This document shows positions 23,518 through 32,217 of a DNA stretch of 40,897 nucleotides, one piece after another. Location of the stretch: the NCBI GenBank assembly GCA_020631275.1, contig JAHDHO010000006.1, positions 1-40,897 on the forward strand, in the 5' to 3' direction. The stretch is from Polaribacter sp. (GTDB lineage Bacteria; Bacteroidota; Bacteroidia; Flavobacteriales; Flavobacteriaceae). The position numbers were made by a program, and so were the translations under genes. The notes under the pieces were generated by a model. The model had not been told where the DNA came from, did not search any database, and saw nothing but the letters and a program-made list of their open reading frames with translations. Every line of letters begins with the position of its first letter. Within the stretch, counting starts at the first letter, position 1.

Positions 23518-24942
23518 ATGTCGCAATTTATTAGTGTTTTTGATATGTTAAAGATTGGCGTTGGCCCATCTAGTTCACATACATTGGGTCCTTGGCGTGC
23601 TGCAGAACAGTGGGTTAAAACGTTAAGAGAGCATAATCTTTTAGAAAAGTTAGATGCTGTAAAAGTAGATTTGTACGGTTCTTTATCTTTAACAGGTAAA
23701 GGGCATGCTACAGATTTGGCAATTTTATTAGGTTTAAGTGAAGCAGACCCTGAGTATATACCAATAGAAGACGTTTTTATAATTGTTGATAGAATTAACA
23801 CGCAAGAAGAACTCTATTTTAAAGGAGGAAAAACAATACCTTTTTATAAAGATTCTATTGTTTTTAATAGAGATTTCTTACCATTTCATTCAAATGGTTT
23901 AACTTTTCGAGGTTTTTGTAAAGGTGAAGAAATTTCAACAGAAACTTATTTTTCTATTGGTGGCGGTTTTATTGTTCAAGAAAATGATCATTTAGAAGAA
24001 GAAATTGAAATCAATAAAAAGAATTTTCCGTATCCAATAAATAGAGCAATACAGTTAGAAGAATATTGTGAAAAAGAAAATTTATTAATTTCTGATATTG
24101 TTTTTAAAAATGAATTAGAAATAAATTCCGCAGAAAAAATTGATGCAGAATTGTCTAGAATTTGGGATACAATGCTAGAGTGCATGTATATTGGTTGTCA
24201 TACAGAAGGTACCTTACCTGGGGGTTTAAATGTAAAGAGAAGAGCCTTTGGTACGCATCAAAAATTAATAAAAGATGCAACCTACAAAAACCCGAAAGAA
24301 TGGGTTAAGGCAATTAGAAGTACAGAAGTAAAATTTAGAGAAATCTTAAAATGGGTAAGCTGTTTTGCATTATCTGTTAACGAAGTAAATGCTTCTTTAG
24401 GAAGGGTAGTTACAGCGCCAACAAACGGAAGCGCAGGTGTTATTCCGGCAGTATTGATGTATTATTTGGTTATAGAAAATCATGAAGCAGATTTTAAACA
24501 AATTAAACAATTCTTATTAACTGCTGGTGAAATTGGTAGTATTTTTAAGAAAAATGCTACAATTTCTGCGGCAATGGGTGGTTGTCAGGCAGAAATTGGC
24601 GTTTCATCTGCAATGGCAGCCGGTGCATTAACAGAATTATTGGGTGGTACACCTGCTCAATGTCTATCTGCAGCAGAAATAGCAATGGAGCATCACTTGG
24701 GTTTAACATGCGATCCTATTGGTGGTTTGGTACAAGTACCTTGCATAGAACGTAATTCGATGGGCGCAATAAAAGCGATTCATGCAGCAGAAATTGCCCT
24801 AGAAACCAATCCTAAAGAATCTTTAGTACATTTAGATAAAGTAATCGATACCATGTGGGAAACTGCAAAAGATATGAATAAGAACTACAAAGAAACATCT
24901 GAAGGTGGTTTGGCTGTAACAGTTAGAATGGTAGATTGTTAA
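23518..24942 (+). CDS. sdaA: L-serine ammonia-lyase (iron-sulfur L-serine dehydratase)
   Basis: A 474-aa single-chain enzyme deaminating L-serine to pyruvate and ammonia. The N-terminal half carries the beta-domain opening SVFDMLKIGVGPSSSHTLGP (residues 6-25), and the C-terminal half the catalytic alpha domain (APTNGSAGVIPAVL near 300-313). The three cysteines that hold the 4Fe-4S cluster are visible as GGCQAE (Cys356), LTCDP (Cys398) and VPCIERN (Cys409). Length fits the fused SdaA-type. It overlaps the 3-prime end of the convergent DUF2809 gene by 4 bp, with no terminator in between. Confidence 0.97.
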   Translation: MSQFISVFDMLKIGVGPSSSHTLGPWRAAEQWVKTLREHNLLEKLDAVKVDLYGSLSLTGKGHATDLAILLGLSEADPEYIPIEDVFIIVDRINTQEELYFKGGKTIPFYKDSIVFNRDFLPFHSNGLTFRGFCKGEEISTETYFSIGGGFIVQENDHLEEEIEINKKNFPYPINRAIQLEEYCEKENLLISDIVFKNELEINSAEKIDAELSRIWDTMLECMYIGCHTEGTLPGGLNVKRRAFGTHQKLIKDATYKNPKEWVKAIRSTEVKFREILKWVSCFALSVNEVNASLGRVVTAPTNGSAGVIPAVLMYYLVIENHEADFKQIKQFLLTAGEIGSIFKKNATISAAMGGCQAEIGVSSAMAAGALTELLGGTPAQCLSAAEIAMEHHLGLTCDPIGGLVQVPCIERNSMGAIKAIHAAEIALETNPKESLVHLDKVIDTMWETAKDMNKNYKETSEGGLAVTVRMVDC

Positions 24943-25313
24943 TTTTTAGGAGTATTTAATTTTTTATCAATAAAATAAGAAATTAAAACTCCTAAAAAGT
25001 AAGCTAAAAGGTCTAAACAATCAAAAGTTGCGCCTAAAACAGTAACCGCTATTTTGTTATTTTGTAAACCAATAATTTCTATCAATTTTAAGAATTGGAA
25101 AAACTCTATGGTAAATGAGAATATTAAAACGGCCGTAGCTAATTTTATTGAGCTACCCTTATAAAATATTCTACAAAAAGCAAACAGTAAAACAGTTACC
25201 AATGCATCGCCTATAAAAGGTCTTATAAATTGGTCTCTTACAAATAAAGCAATAAAGACCTCTATAAAAAGTATCAGTAAAAAGATTAAAAGATATTTTT
25301 TATTGACTTGCAT
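24939..25313 (-). CDS. DUF2809 family membrane protein
   Basis: A 124-aa protein with four hydrophobic segments (about residues 7-25, 32-50, 57-75 and 97-115). The RPFIGDALVTVLLFAFCRIFY region and the later LGATFDCLDLLAYFLGVLISY match DUF2809, a VanZ-like inner-membrane family of unknown function. Its ATG overlaps the yaaA stop by 1 bp (TAATG), so it is translationally coupled to yaaA. It converges with sdaA, overlapping its end by 4 bp. Confidence 0.85.
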   Translation of the reverse strand: MQVNKKYLLIFLLILFIEVFIALFVRDQFIRPFIGDALVTVLLFAFCRIFYKGSSIKLATAVLIFSFTIEFFQFLKLIEIIGLQNNKIAVTVLGATFDCLDLLAYFLGVLISYFIDKKLNTPKN

Positions 25314-26071
25314 TATCTTGTAAATACCAAATCGTTACCAGAAGACATCTCTTCAGAAAAACGATATTTATCAACATTAAAGCCTTTTAAACCTTCTATA
25401 GTTTTAACATCGTTTTCTATAATATAACGTACCATTAAACCACGGGCTTTTTTGGCATACGTCATAATTGTTTTATACTGTCCGTTTTTAAAGTCTTTAA
25501 AAACAGGCGTTATCATTGGCGCTTTTAATGTCTTTTTTGGTAATGCTTTAAAATATTCTGAGCTTGCCAAATTTACAAGTAATTCATTATCAGTTAATTC
25601 GTTATTAAGAGAATCTGCTAAATCATTACCCCAAAACTTATACAAATTTTCTGTTTTGCCTACTTTTAATCTTGTTCCCATTTCTAAGCGATATGGTTGA
25701 ATTAAATCTAAAGGTTTTAGTAAACCATACAAGCCAGAAAGAATTCTAAGTTTTTCTTGCATCACAGGTATTTTATCTTCTTTTAAAGTTGTTACATCAA
25801 TTCCTTGAAAAACGGCTCCGGTAAAAGAATAAATAGCTTGTTTGGCATTCTCTTTTGTAAAAGGAGTGCTCCAGGCTTGATTTCTATCATAATTAAGCGC
25901 AGCTAAATCATCAGAAATTTTCATTAATTCTGATAATTTATTTTTAGAAATTGATTTTAATTTTTTGTTCAATTTTTCAGATTTATCTAAAAAACGTGGT
26001 TGTGTAAAGATTTCTGTAGATGCTTTGCTTTCAAAATCTAAAGACTTTGCTGGTGATATTATGATTTTCAT
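25313..26071 (-). CDS. yaaA: Peroxide stress protein YaaA (UPF0246)
   Basis: A 252-aa protein of the YaaA/UPF0246 family. The diagnostic start MKIIISPAKSLDFESK and internal YRLEMGTRLKVG, NLASSEYFKAL and TYAKKARGLMVRY segments are present, and the length is typical. In E. coli YaaA lowers intracellular iron and limits oxidative DNA damage during hydrogen peroxide stress. It is cytosolic and probably DNA-binding. It is followed by a coupled DUF2809 membrane-protein gene. There is no obvious peroxide-responsive operator upstream in the 149-bp gap to 26221. Confidence 0.96.
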   Translation of the reverse strand: MKIIISPAKSLDFESKASTEIFTQPRFLDKSEKLNKKLKSISKNKLSELMKISDDLAALNYDRNQAWSTPFTKENAKQAIYSFTGAVFQGIDVTTLKEDKIPVMQEKLRILSGLYGLLKPLDLIQPYRLEMGTRLKVGKTENLYKFWGNDLADSLNNELTDNELLVNLASSEYFKALPKKTLKAPMITPVFKDFKNGQYKTIMTYAKKARGLMVRYIIENDVKTIEGLKGFNVDKYRFSEEMSSGNDLVFTR

Positions 26072-26220
26072 TTTTATTTAAAATTGAAAAATTAGACATG
26101 TAATTTTGTTTGATAAAAATACAAATGATTGTCTATAAAATAGTACTAAATATGTAGTAAATTTTGATGTTTGTATCGATAAAATTTATTTATCTTCACA
26201 AAGAAAATTTATGATTTTTA

Positions 26221-27342
26221 ATGATAAAAATTAGAGAGAAATTTCAATACAGAGAATCACGCTTTTATAAGTATGTAAAAAGCCACCAAAAATATGCTCC
26301 GGTATTTTTTTTTATGGGTGGATTTATTTGGGATTCTTTAACGCTGGGAAGAATTGATAGATTGTATGATATTGTAATCTTATGTACATATATTACACTT
26401 TTAACAGTAAGTATTTATGTTTACAACTTAGTTGATGGAGAAAAATGGAATAACACCTTTTTTAGAAAATATGAAGCTTATTTACCGTTAGCGATTCAGT
26501 TTTTTCTGGGAGGATTAACAAGTGCTTATGTTATATATTTCTCTAGAAGTGTTTCCTTATCAAAAACGGCATCTTTCTTTCTCATTTTACTCTTTTTATT
26601 ATTTGCAAACGAATTTTTTAAGAAAAGAGTTTCTAATAAATACTTGCAGTTTGGCGCTTATTATTTTGTGAATTTTACTTTTTTAAGTTTTTTTATTCCG
26701 GTAGTTTTAAAGGAAATGAGCACAGAAATATTTTTAATTTCTGGTTTAATAAGTTTAGTTTCTACATTTTTATTAATAATTCTTGTTTATCGAAATAGTT
26801 ATTCTACAAGAGTAGAAATGGTAAAATGGAAAATGATTGGGTTAATTTTTAGTATTTATCTATTAATCAATACTTTTTATTATTTCAGACTGATTCCGCC
26901 TGTTCCTTTAGCACTAGATAAAGGTGTGGTAGCTCATAATATTAAAATAGAGTCGGGTAAGTACAAGGTTTCTTACGAAGTAGATGATTGGTATATTTTT
27001 TGGCGAGATCATAAAATAGATTTTAATAGAACTATTAATAAACCCGTTTATATTTTTACTTCAATATTTGCACCTACAGATCTAAAAAAGAAAATATACC
27101 ATCAATGGAAAAGGTATAATGAAACTACCAACAGTTGGCAGAACCTAGATAAAATAGGTTTTGAAATTACCGGAGGAAGAGACAGTGGTTATAGAGGTTA
27201 TAGTTATAAAAATAACGTAAATGATGGTATGTGGAAGGTAGAGGTAGTTACAGAAGAAGATTTGGTTTTAGGTGTGGTAGATTTTAATATAAAGACAGGT
27301 AAATCTTCAAGAAAAACCAACTTAAAAGTTAGAGAATTTTAA
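26221..27342 (+). CDS. Multi-spanning membrane protein with C-terminal DUF2914 domain
   Basis: A 373-aa protein. The first 230 residues contain about seven hydrophobic segments. The C-terminal 130 residues form an extracytoplasmic DUF2914-type beta domain with KKKIYHQWKRY, GFEITGGRDSGYRGYSYK and GMWKVEVVTEEDLVLG. DUF2914 proteins are common in marine bacteria and of unknown function. The start ATG at 26221 follows an AT-rich leader; there is no clear -7 box. It stands alone, and the 120 bp to the next gene show no strong terminator. Confidence 0.85.
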   Translation: MIKIREKFQYRESRFYKYVKSHQKYAPVFFFMGGFIWDSLTLGRIDRLYDIVILCTYITLLTVSIYVYNLVDGEKWNNTFFRKYEAYLPLAIQFFLGGLTSAYVIYFSRSVSLSKTASFFLILLFLLFANEFFKKRVSNKYLQFGAYYFVNFTFLSFFIPVVLKEMSTEIFLISGLISLVSTFLLIILVYRNSYSTRVEMVKWKMIGLIFSIYLLINTFYYFRLIPPVPLALDKGVVAHNIKIESGKYKVSYEVDDWYIFWRDHKIDFNRTINKPVYIFTSIFAPTDLKKKIYHQWKRYNETTNSWQNLDKIGFEITGGRDSGYRGYSYKNNVNDGMWKVEVVTEEDLVLGVVDFNIKTGKSSRKTNLKVREF

Positions 27343-27462
27343 AACGATCTAGGTTGTAGATTTTATATCTATTTAGAAATTCTTATTTTTAACAAATCAT
27401 TCAAATTCATTCAACTTTATAGATTTAAAACAAATCATTTTAAATCTTGAAATACTTCAATC

Positions 27463-28791
27463 ATGAAAAAAATTACAACACTATTATTCTTATTTGTTTC
27501 AGTAGCACTTGCAGCACAAACAGATGCCAAAATTTACGATATTATTAATGCTGTTTCTGCGGATAGAATTAAAGCTGATGTTAAAAGGTTAACAGAGTTT
27601 GGTACTCGTAACACATTCTCTGATACTATTTCTAATACACGAGGTATCGGAGCCGCAAGAAGATGGATAAAATCTGAATTTGAATCTATTTCTAAAGATT
27701 GTAACAATTGCATTAATGTGTTTTATCAGAAAGATTTTGTAACAAAAAAAGGAAATGGAAGAGTACCACATGATGCTTGGGTTGTAAATGTTGTTGCAGT
27801 TCAAAAAGGAACAAAATATCCAAACAAATATGTAATTATGAGTGGTGATATCGATTCTAGAGCTAGCAATACAATGGATTTTACAACGGATGCACCCGGA
27901 GCAAATGACAACGCATCTGGTATGGCAGGAACTATTGAAGCGGCAAGGGTTTTAAGTAAATATAAATTTGAAAGTAGTATTATTTATGTTGGTCTTTCTG
28001 GCGAAGAACAAGGTCTTTTTGGAGGTGCAGGTTTGGCCAAATATGTAAAAGAAAATAATTGGGATATTATTGGGGTTTTAAATAATGATATGATTGGTAA
28101 TATCGTAGGAGTTGATGGAGTAATTGACAACAGGTCTTTTAGAATTTTTTCTGAACCAGTACCAGCAAATGAATCAGAAAGAAAAAGAAGAATGAGGCGT
28201 TTTTATGGTGGAGAAGTAGACGGTATTTCTAGACAATTAGCAAGATATATTCATAAAAATGTAAAAACATATATGCCAGAAATGAATCCGATGATGATTT
28301 ACAGATTAGATAGATTTGGAAGAGGTGGACATCATAGACCTTTTAACGATTTAGGTTTTGCCGGAATTAGAATTATGGAAGCTCATGAAAATTATACACA
28401 ACAGCACCAAGATATTAGAACCGAAAACGGAATTAATTACGGTGATACTTTTGAGCACGTTAATTTTCCGTATGCAAAAAAATTAACCGCTGTAAATGCA
28501 ATTAATTTAGCAAGTTTAGCTTGGGCTCCAGAAGCACCCAAAGAAGTTGCCATTGGCGGAATAGTTCAAGCTAGTGCAAAATTAAAATGGAGCAAAGTAG
28601 AAGGGGCTAAAGGCTACAAAATTTATTGGAGAGACACAACATCGCCAACTTGGGATTATTCTAGATATGTAGAAACAACAGAATTTACTTTAGACGGTAT
28701 TGTTATAGATAATTTCTTTTTTGGTGTATCTGCCGTAAGCGAAAACGGGCACGAAAGTGTTGTTGTTTTTCCGAATAAAATATGGAGATAA
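27463..28791 (+). CDS. M28-family metallopeptidase with a fibronectin type III-like tail
   Basis: A 442-aa secreted Zn aminopeptidase-like protein. The signal peptide is residues 1-18 and the M28 catalytic domain about 25-355, followed by a fibronectin III-like domain (about 358-442: ASAKLKWSKVEGAKGYKIYW). Visible metal/catalytic residues are Asp149 (APGANDNASG), Glu181/Glu182 (GLSGEEQG), Asp209 (NNDMIG) and probably His315. The first ligand position, normally GHxDS, reads GDIDS (Asp129). This His-to-Asp form seems to recur in Bacteroidota (from memory). There is no T9SS sorting domain, so it is probably periplasmic. The M23 lipoprotein gene begins 1 bp after the stop. Confidence 0.92.
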   Translation: MKKITTLLFLFVSVALAAQTDAKIYDIINAVSADRIKADVKRLTEFGTRNTFSDTISNTRGIGAARRWIKSEFESISKDCNNCINVFYQKDFVTKKGNGRVPHDAWVVNVVAVQKGTKYPNKYVIMSGDIDSRASNTMDFTTDAPGANDNASGMAGTIEAARVLSKYKFESSIIYVGLSGEEQGLFGGAGLAKYVKENNWDIIGVLNNDMIGNIVGVDGVIDNRSFRIFSEPVPANESERKRRMRRFYGGEVDGISRQLARYIHKNVKTYMPEMNPMMIYRLDRFGRGGHHRPFNDLGFAGIRIMEAHENYTQQHQDIRTENGINYGDTFEHVNFPYAKKLTAVNAINLASLAWAPEAPKEVAIGGIVQASAKLKWSKVEGAKGYKIYWRDTTSPTWDYSRYVETTEFTLDGIVIDNFFFGVSAVSENGHESVVVFPNKIWR

Positions 28792-28792
28792 A

Positions 28793-29584
28793 GTGATTTT
28801 AAGAATTTTAATTATCAGTTTCCTATTTGTTTCTTGTTCAGAAGCATATAAAAAACCGAACTATGTTAAATTCAATATAACTTCAGATTCAATATTTGTT
28901 ACTACTAAAAATAAAAATGTTTCTAATATATTTATTAAAATAATAGATAATAATACTACTGAACGGTTTGTAGATATAGATAAATTGGACGAAAAAGTTC
29001 TATTAAAATTTAATAAGTCTATTGTTGATACAAATTATATATTAGAGAATTATAAATTTTATGGTTATTATGGTGTTTCTAATTTAAAGAGATATGATAC
29101 ACTCTATAATTATCAATTGCCATTTTTAAAGGGTAAACGATATAGAGTACTTCAGGCAAATTTTGGTAGTTTTTCACATTATAAAATTACTTCTAAATAT
29201 GCTTTAGATTTTAAGATGAACATTGGTGAAGAAGTTTGTGCAATTAGAGACGCTATTGTAGTAGATGTAAAAAATCATTTCGAAAAAAATGGTACAAGTA
29301 AAAAGTATTTAAACAAAGCAAATATTGTTTTTGCTATGCATAATGATGGTACTTATGTTCAATATGCGCACTTTAAGAAAAATGGAGTGTTGGTTAAAAA
29401 AGGGGATTCGATTAAAAAAGGTCAAATTATTGGTTATTCTGGTAATACAGGTTTTTCTTCAGAACCGCATTTGCATTTCACTATTTATAAGCCAACAAAA
29501 AATGGTTTGGTTTCAATTCCTTTTACCTTAAACGCTGTTCCTTCTGTTAATTATAAAAAAGGTATGTATGCAAAAAACAACTAA
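28793..29584 (+). CDS. M23-family peptidase lipoprotein
   Basis: I place the start at GTG 28793, one base after the M28 stop; this gives a 263-aa protein with a short lipoprotein signal (ILRILIISFLFVSC, Cys15). A longer frame from 28757 overlaps the previous gene and spoils the signal. The C-terminal half is a peptidase M23/LytM domain: KYALDFKMNIGEEVCAIRDAIVV, then AHF and SGNTGFSSEPHLHFTIYKP with the HxH metal motif. The first half (about 20-120) is beta-rich and unrecognised. It is probably a murein endopeptidase-like envelope protein, coupled with the M28 peptidase, and it overlaps the YdeI-type gene by 17 bp. Confidence 0.9.
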   Translation: MILRILIISFLFVSCSEAYKKPNYVKFNITSDSIFVTTKNKNVSNIFIKIIDNNTTERFVDIDKLDEKVLLKFNKSIVDTNYILENYKFYGYYGVSNLKRYDTLYNYQLPFLKGKRYRVLQANFGSFSHYKITSKYALDFKMNIGEEVCAIRDAIVVDVKNHFEKNGTSKKYLNKANIVFAMHNDGTYVQYAHFKKNGVLVKKGDSIKKGQIIGYSGNTGFSSEPHLHFTIYKPTKNGLVSIPFTLNAVPSVNYKKGMYAKNN

Positions 29585-30149
29585 GCCAGAATTATATTTT
29601 AAAAACGATGTAGAGTGGAGGAATTGGCTGGCAGATAATCATCAAAAACAGCAAGGTGTTTATTTAATTTTTTATAAAGTTGAAAATGAAGAAGCATCTA
29701 TGCGATGGGAAGAAGCGGTAAAAGTAGCGATATGTTTTGGTTGGATAGATTCTACTATTAAAAGCTTAGGAAACGGAAAAAGAAGACAATATTTTTGTAA
29801 ACGAAACCTTAAAAGTGTTTGGAGTGCTTTAAACAAAAAATATGTAAAAGAGTTAATTTCTAATAACTTAATGCATAAAAGTGGTTTAGAAATAATTGAT
29901 ATTGGAAAGAAAAATGGTTCTTGGAATGCTTTAGATAAAGTTGAAAAAGGTATTATTCCAGATGATTTACAAATTTAGTTTAATAAAAATAAAACAGCTT
30001 TTGATAACTTTAATAATTTTGCACCAAGTTATAGAAAAAGCTTTTTGTATTGGTTAAACCAAGCAAAAAGAAAGAATACTAAAGAAAAAAGAATTGCAGA
30101 AATAATATCTCTTTGCGAAAAAAATATTAAATCTAGAGGAAATTGGTAA
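29568..30149 (+). pseudogene. YdeI/OmpD-associated family gene interrupted by an in-frame TAG
   Basis: The frame starts at ATG 29568 and reads as a YdeI-type protein (WRNWLADNHQKQQGVYLIFYK, AICFGWIDSTIKSLG, GKRRQYFCKRNLKSVWSALNK) up to a TAG at 29976-29978 (codon 137). The same frame then continues with the family's conserved C-terminal part (AFDNFNNFAPSYRKSFLYWLNQAKR..NIKSRGNW) to a TAA at 30147-30149. The full product would be 193 residues. The reading frame on both sides is intact, so this is a point nonsense change, a sequencing error or read-through. The 136-aa product lacks the final helical region. The next gene starts 1 bp later. Confidence 0.85.
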
Positions 30150-30150
30150 T

Positions 30151-30639
30151 ATGCAAACTGAAAAACTTAAGTTAGTACACACAAATATTCGTAACATAAT
30201 TATACCTAATTCGGTTTATAAACCCTTTGTAGATAAATTAAAGAATCGTGTTAAGGTAGCATTAGTTTTTAATAATATTCAACTTAATTTTTACGCTGCA
30301 ATAAAAAAAGACAAAATTTCTGGGGATTATAAAATGATGCTTAGTAAACAGAAACAAAAAGAATTGGGATTGTCTTTAGGAGATGAGTTTTACATTCAAC
30401 TTTTTCAAGATACTTCTAAATATGGTGTAGAAATGCCAGAAGAACTAGAAGCTGTTTTAATGAGTGATTTTGATGCTAATCAAATTTTTGAAAGTTTTAC
30501 AGCTGGTAAAAAAAGAAGTATAATCTACGGAGTGCTTCGTTATAAAACGAGTCAACAAAAAATTGATAAATCTTTGATTATGTGCGAAAATTTAAAGCGC
30601 GGAAATCATGAGCCAATTAAAATGTTTAAGTTAGATTAA
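30151..30639 (+). CDS. YdeI C-terminal/DUF1905-type domain protein
   Basis: A 162-aa protein. Residues 40-110 match the DUF1905-type domain (QLNFYAAIKKDKISGDYKMML, KELGLSLGDEFYIQLFQD), and the rest matches the YdeI/OmpD-associated C-terminal segment (GVEMPEELEAVLMSDFDANQIFES, SIIYGVLRYKTSQQKIDKSL). The role is not known; the family is often annotated as bacteriocin protection without direct evidence. It is soluble, with no signal. It follows a broken YdeI-type gene and may cover part of its function. A terminator follows at once. Confidence 0.87.
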   Translation: MQTEKLKLVHTNIRNIIIPNSVYKPFVDKLKNRVKVALVFNNIQLNFYAAIKKDKISGDYKMMLSKQKQKELGLSLGDEFYIQLFQDTSKYGVEMPEELEAVLMSDFDANQIFESFTAGKKRSIIYGVLRYKTSQQKIDKSLIMCENLKRGNHEPIKMFKLD

Positions 30640-30640
30640 A

Positions 30641-30668
30641 AAAAAAGAAGCGATTTCTCGCTTCTTTT
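30641..30668. terminator. Bidirectional intrinsic terminator
   Basis: GAAGCGA (30647-30653), loop TTTC, TCGCTTC (30658-30664), with an A-run before and a T-run after. It separates the plus-strand YdeI-type gene from the convergent MoxR-type ATPase gene. Confidence 0.9.
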
Positions 30669-30673
30669 AATTT

Positions 30674-32140
30674 TTACAAACCACTTATAAAGTTACCGTA
30701 AGGATCTTTAAATTGTGTACCTTCAGTAAATCTGTGTTTGCTAAGTTTATTATATTCTACCAAAGCCCACAGCACAAATTCTTTCATAAAATAAGTGTCT
30801 GTTTCATTTATGTTTGGTTGATACTTTGTAATCAACTTTTGCAACGGTTCTATTTTATCTAATTCTTTTTTATATTGCTTATCAGTATAATCATCTAATA
30901 ATTCAAAATCAGTATCAACATTAAAAAACCAAGAAACAATGGTGTCATAAGGAGATTCTTCTTCTTGTTTTTCCAATTTTTTAATTTCAGGAAAATAATC
31001 AGGAAAGAGATTTTTGATAGCAGTTTTTATTAATTTTTCTGCAACCACATGTGCGCCCTCTTGTTCACCTTCATAAACCAATTCTACTTTACCAGTAATA
31101 GCAGGTATTATTCCGTCAAAATCACTTAAACGAATCATTGTTTTAGAGTCGCCAGATATAATTGCTCTTCTTTCGGCTGTACTTAGTAAGTTTTCGAAAG
31201 CAGAAATACTTAACCTAGCACTTACACCACTTTTAGCATCGATGTATTCACTATCTCTAGCTTCGAAAACAATTTGTTCTAATAAATCCTTTGCCAACTC
31301 AGGCACTTCTATAAATTCTTTTTGCGATGCAACTTTATTTGCTTCTTGCGCAGTAATTATTTTAGCTGTTTCTATATCTGCAGGATAATGTGTAAGAATT
31401 TGAGAGCCAATTCTATCTTTTAAAGGTGTAACAATACTACCTCTGTTTGTATAATCTTCTGGATTTGCAGTAAATACAAATTGCATATCTAAAGGCAATC
31501 TTAATTTAAAACCACGAATTTGAATATCTCCTACTTGTAAAATATTAAACAAAGCCACTTGTATTCTTGCTTGTAAATCTGGCAATTCATTAATTACAAA
31601 AATACATCTGTTTGCTCTTGGTATCATTCCATAATGAATTACTCTGTCATCAGCATAACTCAATTTTAAATTTGCCGCTTTTATAGGGTCTACATCACCA
31701 ATAATATCGGCTACAGTAACATCTGGCGTTGCTAATTTTTCTGCAAAACGTTCGTTTCTATGCAACCAAAATATAGGGGTGTCATCTCCTTTGTCTTTAA
31801 TTAATTCTATTGCAAATCTCGATATTGGATTCAAGGGATCGTCATTAATTTCAGAACCTTTTACAACCGGAATGTATTCGTCTAACAATGTTAACATCAA
31901 TCTTGCCAATCTTGTTTTTGCTTGCCCACGTAAACCTAATAAATTGATGTTATGTTTACTTAAGATCGCTCTTTCTAATTCTGGTATTACAGTATTCTCG
32001 TAACCATGTACGCCTTTAAAAACCGTTTCTTTATTCATCATTTTACTGATGAGGTTTTCTCTTAATTCGTCTTTTATTGATTTAGATTCGTATCCAGATT
32101 TTTTTAAATCTCCTAATGTATTTATGCCGCTTATATCCAT
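30674..32140 (-). CDS. MoxR/Mg-chelatase-type AAA+ ATPase
   Basis: A 488-aa AAA+ ATPase of the MoxR/ChlI superfamily. Walker A is at 69-76 (GLRGQAKT). The Walker B position reads CIFVINELPDL (179-189), with Asn in place of the usual Asp before Glu. Sensor/pore features PLDMQFVFTANPEDY and the arginine-bearing DRIGSQILTHYP region follow. The partner VWA gene lies immediately upstream in the same direction. MoxR-VWA pairs act as ATPase and adaptor in metal insertion, protein assembly or disassembly (Mg-chelatase BchI/BchD, RavA-ViaA). A pigment role is unlikely here because no chlorophyll genes are present. The exact substrate is unknown. Confidence 0.9.
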   Translation of the reverse strand: MDISGINTLGDLKKSGYESKSIKDELRENLISKMMNKETVFKGVHGYENTVIPELERAILSKHNINLLGLRGQAKTRLARLMLTLLDEYIPVVKGSEINDDPLNPISRFAIELIKDKGDDTPIFWLHRNERFAEKLATPDVTVADIIGDVDPIKAANLKLSYADDRVIHYGMIPRANRCIFVINELPDLQARIQVALFNILQVGDIQIRGFKLRLPLDMQFVFTANPEDYTNRGSIVTPLKDRIGSQILTHYPADIETAKIITAQEANKVASQKEFIEVPELAKDLLEQIVFEARDSEYIDAKSGVSARLSISAFENLLSTAERRAIISGDSKTMIRLSDFDGIIPAITGKVELVYEGEQEGAHVVAEKLIKTAIKNLFPDYFPEIKKLEKQEEESPYDTIVSWFFNVDTDFELLDDYTDKQYKKELDKIEPLQKLITKYQPNINETDTYFMKEFVLWALVEYNKLSKHRFTEGTQFKDPYGNFISGL

Positions 32141-32217
32141 TTGATTTTTCTTTTAGCTATTCTCTTTCGCTTGCAGTAATAAAATTTTTATGTTTCTGTT
32201 TTTACTACTTGTGTTAT

